Origin: a virus
Strand: one strand, 5' to 3'
Virus record (IMG/VR): IMGVR_UViG_3300025598_001943
Location: 1 to 33,042 of that record
DNA: 33,042 bases
A model generated the notes under the pieces. It did not search any database. It was not told the origin of the DNA and saw nothing but the letters and a program-made list of their open reading frames with translations. Position 1 is the stretch's first letter. Every line of letters starts with the position of its first letter. The translations under genes and the position numbers were made by a program. Shown piece by piece: positions 23,401-30,553 of the stretch.

Positions 23401-24042
23401 CTCTCGAAGCACGTCGTCAGCCATAGCCCGTGGCACATTCAGGACCAGTACGGCCGCATTCACGTCGCTTCGGTGAACTCGGACGGTGACGTGCTCTACC
23501 AGCGTGCCGACACAGTCAATGCCCGCACAGGGTGGGCGGTTAGCGGAGTGGTTACGAGCTTCGGCGACGTCCAGTATGCGCGAATGTTCCTCGACGGATC
23601 CATGCGGATCTACCTCCTCGTGCTTCGGCTGAGCCACACCGGCACCTACAGCATCTATGAACTGTATTCGGACGACGACGGAAACAACTTTGACTCGGGG
23701 ACTCTGCTTATGAGCAACGCTATCGCTCCGGACGGCTGGCACGAAGCCATTGGAGGCTCTGCCGGCGTCACATGGTTTGAATACGACTCCGGCACCTCAG
23801 GGCGCGGAGTGCAGAAAGCCATCTACCGCGATGGAGACGGCAATACGAGTTGGAGCAGCCCTTTCACTTTTGTGAACAACTCGGGCAACCCGATTCACGT
23901 CGCTGACGGCGGGTGGTCTGACGTTGAAGCTGCAGCCAACTCACCGAGGTATCTGACGTGGACGCCAGTGATAGACGGCGAGACTGCTCCTTCGATTTGG
24001 CATTCGATCGACAACGCTCGATCTTGGATCCGGGACTACTGA
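20416..24042 (+). CDS. Large tail-tip protein with sialidase-like C-terminus, 1208 aa
   Basis: AGGTGA at 20407-20412 supports the start. It is beta-rich throughout. Residues 1-400 are Ser/Gly/Thr/Tyr-rich with a repetitive 'Y.H..SG...S' texture. A short Pro/Cys linker follows (about 410-440: C-A-C-P-P-P-G-Q-P-G-P-G), then a middle domain (450-850) with many Trp. The last 170 residues resemble a sialidase/BNR beta-propeller: Asp-box-like motifs S-D-D-D-G-N-N-F (1085-1092), R-D-G-D-G-N-T-S-W (1138-1146) and S-I-D-N-A-R-S-W (1197-1204) recur at 50-60 residue spacing. It is probably the receptor-contacting tip or fibre (inference). The sialidase active-site arginines were not identified, so it may only bind glycans. 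Confidence 0.65.
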   Translation: MPINGKIFDSASYHFDIQSSASGSHSGIGTGEYSHSASIQTNWTPDAIGTAWSELLTFVSLQVSATTVSGGSQTLTYNGPSAPFGGYSHTISGYSSAVSGRVQFNGTKVYCKLTGGLLRFVVSSIGIYMNGTLLVTLSGFDVVSNGCGPSYINYCGIPGLVSGSCGASTDGLPGTMPTTYDYSSSISQSIVGGWGFSDAFGDQSLPMTILGVSLPSGSGCPYGLGLGYVSSSGTDGVSISQYSYSESKREYVTEQTGQTQYEVLCGTTPIYGPVTVTSYCTNLDGSSGVAKRKVYKDTTISESYGGSAYAMPDLPRGVARMQSGYRSIWYRIGFPKTTSSGSRTCTINGVTTSASLTSTVHPTGSAFLASVTDSTHTIEQPLGLNCYAPMTQGHSKSQSQGYEYVYEYAFCACPPPGQPGPGSFTCPDPDLPPTANCILTWPGLADLVNQSESVSFSFPATVEDSTSNPQMSGWQYHQDPIARYWNYWGNPLWQYAHWFPPNDGSGEQTQWPLDDGSVDNAYWKGIRDQKSQQASLPSGENTHTRVSNIASIWDEGGLTPLLDAEFGSFRLIGVHRWITENVSPLSSYTYTSASASLFSGTNCTLSYISGGIVITPTGSGPCTVTLNCASWTVMPYLYPHLCNQITVGWEPGNVASASVAMVGVDGTSQQIATAAGTYSRPTVTASAYAGSWGIDNGDGYTGGDQGTDVPSGGLSAATMADPTRCFAFELLPGKTCAKLTFTLTPTDHTHTMTLHYPQWIGPSEPPTQVWESGQCVDWLYPSGPGVRWGNWIFYDPMLGFQQPPEVIGLGYKSTIVDALCTKRAVFLAADPLTGGGPTGAPSLTTEIASLYDAYEGQSIAQCDEDGISFVLPNGSVSGDKTVRFALCNSFAEIPPIGAFPFRGRSPADWSPSDPYTGVVWDWSQEARYLVAQGANVPSISPPSSSPWSSSDTAPAGWAIAKYIHSVTDSEDSTFNLKTGSTTWAHVAPWHGYFGILSKHVVSHSPWHIQDQYGRIHVASVNSDGDVLYQRADTVNARTGWAVSGVVTSFGDVQYARMFLDGSMRIYLLVLRLSHTGTYSIYELYSDDDGNNFDSGTLLMSNAIAPDGWHEAIGGSAGVTWFEYDSGTSGRGVQKAIYRDGDGNTSWSSPFTFVNNSGNPIHVADGGWSDVEAAANSPRYLTWTPVIDGETAPSIWHSIDNARSWIRDY

Positions 24043-24043
24043 T

Positions 24044-24817
24044 ATGAGCTACCTTTTCACCGCTGCGCAGGTTCCTGTGCCATCTCCTGTTGGAGCATTG
24101 CCGTCCGTCGCAGGATGCACGGCCACGTTTTCCACAGCACCTAGCCCTCCGTACTCAAGCTTTGCGACGAACATGACGAGTGGGGTTCCAACCCTTCTCA
24201 ATCAAGTCCTCTCGCAGGCGTCGATCGCGTCGGCGATCGGTGGCAACGGTGTTGGGCTGAACTATGGCGACTGTCTGCTCTCGGTGCCTGGCAGCGGTCT
24301 AAGCTTGCCCATTGCAGCCGGTCACGGCTCGTCTCTTGGTCCTATCGAGTATGCCGGAGGCACTGTCGTAGTGCCAAACAACACGGCGAACACCTACGTT
24401 TGGCTGCTGAGGAATCAGACGATTACCCTGACGGCTACGACCGCTTCGCCTGCAACAGGCGCGATCTACCTCGGGCAGTGCGCTACTTCGGGCGGCAACA
24501 TCACCTCGGTGGACATGAGCGGGGTCACGTACCTCATTGGTGGCATCGCGGTCAGATTTACGGCTGACCAGGGCATGCCCGGAGATTCCCCTTCAGCATC
24601 GACGGCGTTTATCACCGATTGCCCTTCGGGCGTGTGGCTTTGGGATGGCTCCCGGTACTCGCTTCTCGGCGGGACGATCATGCCGGACAAAGTCTCACTG
24701 GTCTCCGGAGACCGAGTGTTCATCCCCGCAGGCTACTCCAAAGAGGTCATCGGGCCTCTAAGTTCTCCCCCTGGTTCGGTTGTCGTGGCAACTGGGCTCC
24801 TACGTGTCAAATCCTAA
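24044..24817 (+). CDS. Tail fibre/baseplate protein, 257 aa
   Basis: Starts one base after the previous stop. The middle, with 'GGTVVVPNNTANTYVWLLRN' followed by 'ATGAIYLGQC' and 'GGNITSVDMS', fits the recurrent tail-fibre layout: a V-V-V-P-x-N-x-x-N-T-Y-V strand pair leading to a small domain where the chain says 'x-L-x-x-x-x-T-x-x-G-x-I-T-x-V-D'. This is common in fibre and tail-spike attachment proteins. The C-terminus is beta-rich. No catalytic motif. Four bases separate it from the next gene. A structural, host-contact role is likely but not proven. Confidence 0.55.
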   Translation: MSYLFTAAQVPVPSPVGALPSVAGCTATFSTAPSPPYSSFATNMTSGVPTLLNQVLSQASIASAIGGNGVGLNYGDCLLSVPGSGLSLPIAAGHGSSLGPIEYAGGTVVVPNNTANTYVWLLRNQTITLTATTASPATGAIYLGQCATSGGNITSVDMSGVTYLIGGIAVRFTADQGMPGDSPSASTAFITDCPSGVWLWDGSRYSLLGGTIMPDKVSLVSGDRVFIPAGYSKEVIGPLSSPPGSVVVATGLLRVKS

Positions 24818-24821
24818 GATC

Positions 24822-25139
24822 ATGATTCAAACCGACTCCCTTAACGGCAACCCTGGCGCTTCGGTGCCTCTCGCGTTCGGCTTCCTGTCAATCGCGATGA
24901 CTGACGCCAACCTCGTCCTTTCTGCGGCTCAGTTTGTCTATCCGACGATCAAGCTCACAGGAGCTTTGACGGCTGACCGAAACATCACCCTGCCTCTCGT
25001 GGCAGGCGCACACTTTACGGTCATCAACGCGACCACTGGTGGGCACAACCTCGTTGTCGGTGGTGCTACCGGCGCAACGGTCACGGTCGCAAACGGCGCA
25101 AAAGGCGTCGTCGATTCGGACGGAACCAACTACTACTAG
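24822..25139 (+). CDS. Small tail-fibre or decoration protein, 105 aa
   Basis: I use ATG 24822, four bases after the preceding stop, instead of an upstream in-frame ATG at 24780, which would overlap the previous gene by 38 bases. The protein is beta-helical in texture: 'LTGALTADRNITLPLVAGAH', then 'FTVINATTGGHNLVVGG', 'VTVANGAKGV', ending D-S-D-G-T-N-Y-Y. This is the fibre-tip type seen at the end of phage tail genes, where 'v.N.T.gg..' and 'sDG.n' repeat. It is followed by a strong terminator, so it closes this transcription unit. Confidence 0.6.
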   Translation: MIQTDSLNGNPGASVPLAFGFLSIAMTDANLVLSAAQFVYPTIKLTGALTADRNITLPLVAGAHFTVINATTGGHNLVVGGATGATVTVANGAKGVVDSDGTNYY

Positions 25140-25180
25140 GGTCCACCTGTCCAGCCCGCAGGATTCTGCCTGCCCGCCTC

Positions 25181-25207
25181 GCCCAGCTTTCTAAGCTGGG
25201 CCTTTTT
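25181..25207 (+). terminator. Rho-independent terminator
   Basis: GCCCAGCTT (25181-25189) pairs exactly with AAGCTGGGC (25193-25201) around three bases, followed by CTTTTT at 25202-25207. It lies 20 bases before the next ATG. Confidence 0.85.
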
Positions 25208-25227
25208 GTTTATCCGAGGCTCAACCC

Positions 25228-26553
25228 ATGAAACTCAAGACACAAATCCTCGCGGCCATCTTGGCGCTGGCTTTGCTGCCTATTTTGGCAAGCGCAAACT
25301 TTGCGAGGCAGATTCCCAAAATCGGATCGATCGACTACCAGTCGGCGCTTTCGACGACTCCTTACCAAGCTTTCTCGGGCTCGGTCGCTGGATCCAGTTC
25401 AAGAGTAGCCGCCGACATCGGCACGGCCACAACCAACACCGATGGCGTGTGGGTGCTCATCCTTCCGGCTGCAGCCACGCCACCGGCAAACCTTGCCGCG
25501 GTCACTTCCAATCCGCTGGCCTATTACCTGAACCCCGGCGACAAGATCATCGGCGGAGCAGAGACAGGGCAGACGAGCGTCATCTACCTCGCATCGAACT
25601 CTGGGACGCAGGCGGCCACCATTGTCGAAAAGACTGCTCCGGCGTCGGCTGGCACGAGGCTGCAGACCTATGCCAAATCGACAAGTGGCGCTTCGAACGT
25701 CTCAGTCATTTCCTCAGACCTGATCACGACTCTGACGGCAGGCGCGACCGGCACCGCCTCAAATTCACTGGTCGGTTACTACGGCGCGGGATGCTACCTC
25801 ACGGTGACCGGTTCCGAGACGATCACTCCTTACGTTTCATACGACGGCGGATCTCACTGGATTGCGACTAACTTCGTAACCCCCTCAGGTGCGATTCAGG
25901 CGGTGGCTACTTCCACGGGCGGCTACTCGATTGTGGCCATGGGCGGCGTTTCAAACGTCCAGCTTTCTTGGACTGGCAGCGGAAGCGTAAGTGGAACTCT
26001 GCGTTCTACGACAGCTCAAACGCTGAACGACCTGGTAACCCAATTGCAGGGTGGCAGCGCGGTCGGATCGGGCAACCCCCTTTACACCCAGTTCGCAAGT
26101 GCTCAACCTATTTCTGCCGCATCACTTCCGTTGCCATCGGGCGCTGCTCAAGAAGGCGGCAACCTCGCGACTCTGGCAGGCACGGTAGGTAGCGGAAAGC
26201 TCAAGGTTGGCAAGGCCATTACCCTCTTAGGTGCGGCTTTGGGTGCTACAAACGGACAGATTGCAAGCGGGGCTCACTTCCTCTCGAGGCTTATAGGTGA
26301 CAACGCCAGCAGTACGACTCTGTATCTCATGGTGTTCGATGCGTCAAGCCTCCCCGCAAACAACTCTGTGCCAATCGCTCAGGTGATGGTTCCGTTCGGA
26401 ATCTCGACGTCGCCCACAGAGAACGTGAGGCAGTTCGGCGAGGACTGGATTACGAACAGCACCGGGCTTTGGTATGCGTGGTCAACCACGAGCGGTGTGT
26501 TGACACTTGCGTCTTCGGGCACGGGTCTAGGAGTGGAGGCGTACGGTGGTTAG
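25228..26553 (+). CDS. Exported structural-type protein with signal peptide, 441 aa
   Basis: The N-terminus is a Sec signal: basic M-K-L-K, then a Leu/Ala core (residues 6-20), and a cut expected after A-S-A (23). GAGG at 25216-25219 supports ATG. The mature part is rich in Ser, Thr, Gly and Ala, beta-type, with no other membrane segment. Residues 180-260 include 'YVSYDGGSHWIATNFVTPSG', similar to virion-type strands, and residues 225-250 read like the phage 'v.lswTG.gsvsGtlr' domain. The gene lies right after the tail-tip unit and overlaps the next start by eight bases. Virion proteins normally lack signal peptides, so this could be a secreted or surface-displayed product. Confidence 0.65.
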   Translation: MKLKTQILAAILALALLPILASANFARQIPKIGSIDYQSALSTTPYQAFSGSVAGSSSRVAADIGTATTNTDGVWVLILPAAATPPANLAAVTSNPLAYYLNPGDKIIGGAETGQTSVIYLASNSGTQAATIVEKTAPASAGTRLQTYAKSTSGASNVSVISSDLITTLTAGATGTASNSLVGYYGAGCYLTVTGSETITPYVSYDGGSHWIATNFVTPSGAIQAVATSTGGYSIVAMGGVSNVQLSWTGSGSVSGTLRSTTAQTLNDLVTQLQGGSAVGSGNPLYTQFASAQPISAASLPLPSGAAQEGGNLATLAGTVGSGKLKVGKAITLLGAALGATNGQIASGAHFLSRLIGDNASSTTLYLMVFDASSLPANNSVPIAQVMVPFGISTSPTENVRQFGEDWITNSTGLWYAWSTTSGVLTLASSGTGLGVEAYGG

Positions 26554-28432
26554 GCGTTTCGTTGTTCTTTTTGCTTTGCTGCTTTCATGTCTCGATATGG
26601 CGCAAAGCGGCTTAACCTACGGCGCGGGGGATTCCCGGTATACGAGCTTATCTTCGCCCGCCGACGTGCTCAGATCAAGCCCTGCGCCAAAGGGCACGAC
26701 TTGGCTGTGGTATGACCCAAACACGACGATATCGGCTGATCCGCACTACAAAACGAATCATGTTCTTTGCCAGTTTGGGCCAGGGTTGTATCAGGATTTC
26801 TGGTTTCGGGATGGGCTTGGTAACGGTGTGCAGTGGTGTACCGGCCAGGGTGTCGCGAAGATCGCAAAGCTTCAAAACCAGTCCACTGCGACTAAGAGCG
26901 GTACGTGGACAAGCTATACGACCAGCGGTCTATTCGTCCGCGGAGGCGCTGTCTCCGCGGGTGGCTCGATTGCTGGCGGCACTGCGACCTATTCCACATC
27001 GTCAAGTGCAACCCTAACATTCACAAGTTACGGGACTGACTTCGCCATTGACGGTGTGTGCCGGTCGGGCGGTGGGTTTGCAATCGTCACAGTGGACGGC
27101 AACCCAGCTCCGGGTCTTCCGGTGGTCACCAGCGCGATGGTTTCGTCTGGTTGGTTTTCCTCCGGGCAGATCGGCTCATCGTTCATTGAGTTGTACGACC
27201 CTGGGTTTGCAAACGGGTCCAATCAGTATTACCTTGGCAACTTTGGAACCACGGGCGCAAATCACACGATTGTCATCGCGCCCACAGGAACCAACGAGTC
27301 GGGATCGTCAAGCAGTCAAGTCACGATTAACGGGATCTATTGCTCGTATCCTGGTCTTCAGCCTGGGCCTAACGCTTATCCCATGTACATCGGGGTCGAG
27401 AACGACTGGTGGAGCGACGGATCGGCTATCGTCTCGGCAATCAACTGCACCCCGTCAGGTGGAACTTGGACTTTCCTTTCTAACGTCCATGGCTACCAGG
27501 CTCCGATTTCCAACACGGTCTTAATTGACGGGTCAGCCTACACGCCAGTCGCTGGGCAGTGGCAACCTTGCCAAGAGTTTGACTGGGCCAACGTCGAGGC
27601 TCTAGTTCACCCGTCGCTTACGAGCACGACCACAACGTCAACGGTCACGGCTTCAACGTCGGTTCCGATTGGCAACTGTGCTCTGTTTCCGTTGCAGCCT
27701 GACGGTACGTACCCTTATCTCGTTGTGGAGTCTGGAACGGGCAACACCGCGACCAGAACGGCCTACGCTGTGACTGCTACGTCGGCCACAAGCGGGGCGG
27801 GAACGCTGACGATCAGCTCTTCGGCGACCATTGCAAATGGCGCAACCATTCGGGCTTCCGTGTGCAAATTGACGACCAAATTGTCGTTTCGCTCGGATCG
27901 AACGAGCGTGATGCAAGCCACGGTGTCCCCTTTGTGGCAACAAGCGATGCAGACGGGCGAGGACTACGCGGGGATGCTGGCGCTTGGTGTTTCAAGCACC
28001 CTGCCGCCTACCAACCAGCACATCCTTATGGCGACCTATTTCGATCAGGTGGCTACGGGAAACACCGGCTGGCTGACGGCAACGCTGGCACAGTCGCCAC
28101 CCTACAATTCTGCGGACACGCTGTACTACGGTGGTGCCTCAACCTGGGGCGCGGCTTATAGCTCTAAATCGTGGCTAGCTGGCGTGTTCATTGGAATAGC
28201 CATTCCTAGTGTTCAGGACAATCTTTATAACTTGCAATACAACGTGAACGGTCCTCGGTGGTCGTTTCGCGCGGATGGTTCCTTCAAATGGTATCCAGAA
28301 CCTGCGAACCAAAGCTATCCCGTGTCGGTCAACATCGGTGATTCGACGGCCAGAAGTTTTGCCTATTGCGCTGTGTACAACCCCACGGCTCAAAAGGTTT
28401 TGAACACCCTGGTCAACGCTCACGCTCAGTAA
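26546..28432 (+). CDS. Exported protein with CBM-like domain, 628 aa
   Basis: GTG start at 26546 inside the end of the previous gene, with GGAGTGGAGG just upstream. A signal peptide is clear: M-V-R-R-F-V-V-L-F-A-L-L-L-S-C. The Cys at 15 follows L-L-S, near a lipobox, so lipoprotein processing is possible; alternatively cut after A-Q-S (21). Residues 140-260 have the pattern of a carbohydrate-binding-like domain ('ATLTFTSYGTDFAIDG', later 'GGFAIVTVDG' and 'HTIVIAPTG'). The rest is Ser/Thr/Gly-rich and beta-type; the C-terminal 200 residues contain long Tyr/Trp strands. It ends before tandem hairpins. No catalytic motif was seen. Function unknown; a role in surface attachment is a guess. Confidence 0.6.
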   Translation: MVRRFVVLFALLLSCLDMAQSGLTYGAGDSRYTSLSSPADVLRSSPAPKGTTWLWYDPNTTISADPHYKTNHVLCQFGPGLYQDFWFRDGLGNGVQWCTGQGVAKIAKLQNQSTATKSGTWTSYTTSGLFVRGGAVSAGGSIAGGTATYSTSSSATLTFTSYGTDFAIDGVCRSGGGFAIVTVDGNPAPGLPVVTSAMVSSGWFSSGQIGSSFIELYDPGFANGSNQYYLGNFGTTGANHTIVIAPTGTNESGSSSSQVTINGIYCSYPGLQPGPNAYPMYIGVENDWWSDGSAIVSAINCTPSGGTWTFLSNVHGYQAPISNTVLIDGSAYTPVAGQWQPCQEFDWANVEALVHPSLTSTTTTSTVTASTSVPIGNCALFPLQPDGTYPYLVVESGTGNTATRTAYAVTATSATSGAGTLTISSSATIANGATIRASVCKLTTKLSFRSDRTSVMQATVSPLWQQAMQTGEDYAGMLALGVSSTLPPTNQHILMATYFDQVATGNTGWLTATLAQSPPYNSADTLYYGGASTWGAAYSSKSWLAGVFIGIAIPSVQDNLYNLQYNVNGPRWSFRADGSFKWYPEPANQSYPVSVNIGDSTARSFAYCAVYNPTAQKVLNTLVNAHAQ

Positions 28433-28450
28433 CGACACCCTAAAACACTT

Positions 28451-28486
28451 GCCCCCAACTGTTCGAATTTTCCGAATACTTGGGGC
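28451..28486 (+). terminator. Imperfect hairpin after the exported-protein genes
   Basis: GCCCCC...GGGGC arms (28451-28456 with 28482-28486), continued inward with T-G-T-T-C-G / C-G-A-A-T-A and bulges; no T-run. Sequence resembles the terminator at 30285-30321. A second terminator follows 60 bases later. Confidence 0.45.
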
Positions 28487-28545
28487 TCGTCCAAGGGCCG
28501 ACTGCCCCTCCTTCACTAGCAATCAAGGAATCCTTGACTACTGCT

Positions 28546-28587
28546 CCTCGAACCTGTAAGAGACTCTTACAAGTTCGAGGCCTTTTT
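28546..28587 (+). terminator. Rho-independent terminator
   Basis: A 17-bp near-perfect stem (28546-28562 with 28564-28580, one C-A mismatch) with CCTTTTT following to 28587. The gene start at 28602 is 14 bases later, with AGGAGG at 28592-28597. Confidence 0.8.
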
Positions 28588-28601
28588 GACTAGGAGGCCG
28601 A

Positions 28602-30017
28602 ATGGGTCCGAACTATTCAGAAGCAGAGATAAGGCGACTGCGCCTTTTGCGCCCGTGCGCCAACATTAAAGGAAAGAAGGCTGCTGCGGATCGGCTGCAC
28701 GCGCTTTTCCCTGGTCGGTCGCTCGATTCGATTGCCCAGAACCTAAACCGTATTGACCGGCGCGAAGGCTTTCAATGCTTGTACAGCCTAAAAAGGTCGT
28801 TCAGCCTAGAAGAGGAGGCCGAGTTCGAGCGACTGGCCAAAGAAGCGGAATCGTTGGCGCTCAGCGAGCAGGACGATCAGCCCAAAGAGTGGCGCAACGA
28901 AACATTCTCGGAAGACGAGTGGAAGTTCTCGGCGGTTGTCAACAAGCGTATCCGAACTCTTGAGGAGCTTCTTGAGTACTGCGAGGCAGACCTTACCGTC
29001 TGGGAGGTCAAGACTTGGAAGTGCGGCCAGTGGGAACAGGCGTCCAAGAACGCGCAACACGACGTTCAAATCACGCCTCAATGGAAGATCGAGGCGACCT
29101 TTGTCTATCGCAAACAGGCAGCCAGCGACCGTGAAGACTTCCAATGGCTGATTGACGAGTGCAAAGCCCACGCGCCTGTCTATTTCGATCTGCAGCGCGA
29201 ACCCTTTGAGGATGAAGGGCACCTGGCGATCCTCAACCTGACTGACATTCACCTAGGCAAGCTCTGCTGGGCCGAAGAGGTGGGTAACGACTACGATCTA
29301 GCGATAGCCGAGCAGATATGGATGCTGGCCGTCGAGGACCTTCTGCGCAAGATCAACGTCTATCCGATCTCGCTCATGCATCTCATCATCGGTCACGATT
29401 TTTTCAACTCAGACAACATTATTGGCACGACGACGGCCGGCACTCCGCAAGACAACGACGGGCGGTTCCACAAGATCTACCGGCGCGGGATCCAGCTTCT
29501 CATCGCGACCATCGACCGAGCGCTCAGCGTGGCTCCTGTCTCAGTCATGTTTCTGCCTGGCAACCACGACACCTTGAGTTGCTTCACCGCTGGCGTGGCG
29601 ATCGAGTGTCACTACCACAAGGCAAACGAGGTCGAAATCATCAATTCACCTAACCTCCGGCAGTACTTCGAGTGGCACAAGAACATGTTTTGCCACGTCC
29701 ACGGGAATAAGATCAACGTCGAGAAACTGCCCTTAGTGATGGCGACCGAGCAGCCCGAAATGTTGGGCAGGACGATCTACAGGGAAGCGCAGACCGGCGA
29801 CAAGCATCACTACACGGCCAAAGACGTGATGGGAACGCAGGTTCTCAAACTGCCATCGCTCGCAGGAGTCGACGCCTACCACCACAACAACCTTTACGTG
29901 GGATCCCGGCGCAGCGGAATCGCCCGTGTGTTCCATCCGACTGAGGGGCCGGTTGCACAGCTTATGTTCAACCTCAACCAGGCGAGGGTCAAAGTTTTGA
30001 AGAAAGGAGCGGCATGA
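28602..30017 (+). CDS. Calcineurin-like metallophosphoesterase with N-terminal DNA-binding-like segment, 471 aa
   Basis: A perfect AGGAGG at 28592-28597 sets the start. Residues 5-57 (helices, L-R-L-L-R-P..., 'GRSLDSIAQNLNR') resemble an SANT/HTH-like DNA-binding unit. The catalytic domain starts near 210: D215-x-H217 (D-I-H-L-G-K), G-H-D266-F-F-N269, G-N-H322-D323, then H365-V-H367-G and a further H402/H403 near the metal site. These fit the five-motif metallophosphoesterase core (D-x-H, G-D/N, G-N-H-D/E, H, H-x-H), with the second motif G-H-D-F-F-N rather than the standard G-G-D. Relatives include SbcD/Mre11-type nucleases and many phage proteins of unknown substrate. Four bases overlap the next gene (ATGA). 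Confidence 0.82.
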   Translation: MGPNYSEAEIRRLRLLRPCANIKGKKAAADRLHALFPGRSLDSIAQNLNRIDRREGFQCLYSLKRSFSLEEEAEFERLAKEAESLALSEQDDQPKEWRNETFSEDEWKFSAVVNKRIRTLEELLEYCEADLTVWEVKTWKCGQWEQASKNAQHDVQITPQWKIEATFVYRKQAASDREDFQWLIDECKAHAPVYFDLQREPFEDEGHLAILNLTDIHLGKLCWAEEVGNDYDLAIAEQIWMLAVEDLLRKINVYPISLMHLIIGHDFFNSDNIIGTTTAGTPQDNDGRFHKIYRRGIQLLIATIDRALSVAPVSVMFLPGNHDTLSCFTAGVAIECHYHKANEVEIINSPNLRQYFEWHKNMFCHVHGNKINVEKLPLVMATEQPEMLGRTIYREAQTGDKHHYTAKDVMGTQVLKLPSLAGVDAYHHNNLYVGSRRSGIARVFHPTEGPVAQLMFNLNQARVKVLKKGAA

Positions 30018-30271
30018 CATTTCTGGAACAAGCAAACGAACTCATTGACGGGCCAAGGGCCAAAGACTACGGCTCGGCGTCCGAGAACCATCAGCGCATC
30101 GCGACCATTTGGTCGGTGATCTTAGGGATTGACGTGTCGCCCGAGAAGGTGGCCATGTGCATGGTCGGGGTCAAGCTGGCAAGGCTTTGCAACACGCCCG
30201 GCCACAAGGATTCTTGGATTGACATCGCGGGTTACGTCGGGGTGGCTGACAAGATCCAGCGCGGCGAATGA
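30014..30271 (+). CDS. DUF6378 domain protein, 85 aa
   Basis: ATG 30014 overlaps the previous stop by four bases. The whole protein fits the small phage family called DUF6378: R-A-K-D-Y-G near residue 15-20, E-N-H-Q-R-I-A, then the middle with W-S-V-I-L-G-I and V-S-P-E-K-V-A-M, and the end K-D-S-W-I-D-I-A-G-Y-V-G. Length is typical (about 80-100). The function is unknown; the conserved Asp, Glu, His and Tyr suggest a small ligand or metal-binding fold. It is the last gene before a strong terminator. Confidence 0.75.
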   Translation: MTFLEQANELIDGPRAKDYGSASENHQRIATIWSVILGIDVSPEKVAMCMVGVKLARLCNTPGHKDSWIDIAGYVGVADKIQRGE

Positions 30272-30284
30272 CTCAAAGCAAAGC

Positions 30285-30327
30285 GCCCTCAACTATCCGG
30301 AATTTCCGGATAGCTGAGGGCCTTTTT
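30285..30327 (+). terminator. Strong terminator between convergent transcripts
   Basis: GCCCTCA and TGAGGGC form the base, then CTATCCGGAA / TTCCGGATAG the upper stem, with one mismatch between; TTTTT at 30323-30327 follows. The stem is symmetric enough to act on minus-strand transcripts from the genes at 30374-33042, whose RNA would have only weak T-rich bases after it. Confidence 0.85.
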
Positions 30328-30373
30328 GCGTTTATGGGTCTTTAATTTTCGGTGGAGAGTTACAACCTTAGGT

Positions 30374-30553
30374 TCATTCTTTCGCTGCCATCGCGCGTTT
30401 GATGAGAATGCGGATGGCTTCGCTCTGCGATGGGTGAATGGTCCGAAGAAACTCGGCGTAGGAGGCTGGCATCGAGCACACTCGCCTCACGGTCGGTTCA
30501 TTCTCGCTGAGGAATTTACGGCCCCCGCCTGGCGCTCGCTTGCGCTCTTTCAT
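30374..30553 (-). CDS. Small ribbon-helix-helix-like protein, 59 aa
   Basis: I use ATG 30553, which overlaps the previous gene's stop by four bases (ATGA); the longer frame to 30604 would lie inside that gene. The protein is basic: M-K-E-R-K-R-A-P-G-G-G-R-K-F, then a strand-like V-R-R-V, and a C-terminal pair of helices with S-Q-S-E-A-I-R-I-L-I-K-R-A, matching the 'N.SE.iR.li' end of RHH proteins. Such proteins may bind DNA. It is the last gene of the minus-strand operon, about 46 bases from the convergent terminator. Confidence 0.5.
   Translation of the reverse strand: MKERKRAPGGGRKFLSENEPTVRRVCSMPASYAEFLRTIHPSQSEAIRILIKRAMAAKE

Noticed and set aside
28546-28587. tRNA-like GTTCGA stretch
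   Set aside because: The motif is one arm of a terminator hairpin with T-run; no acceptor or anticodon stems can be formed.
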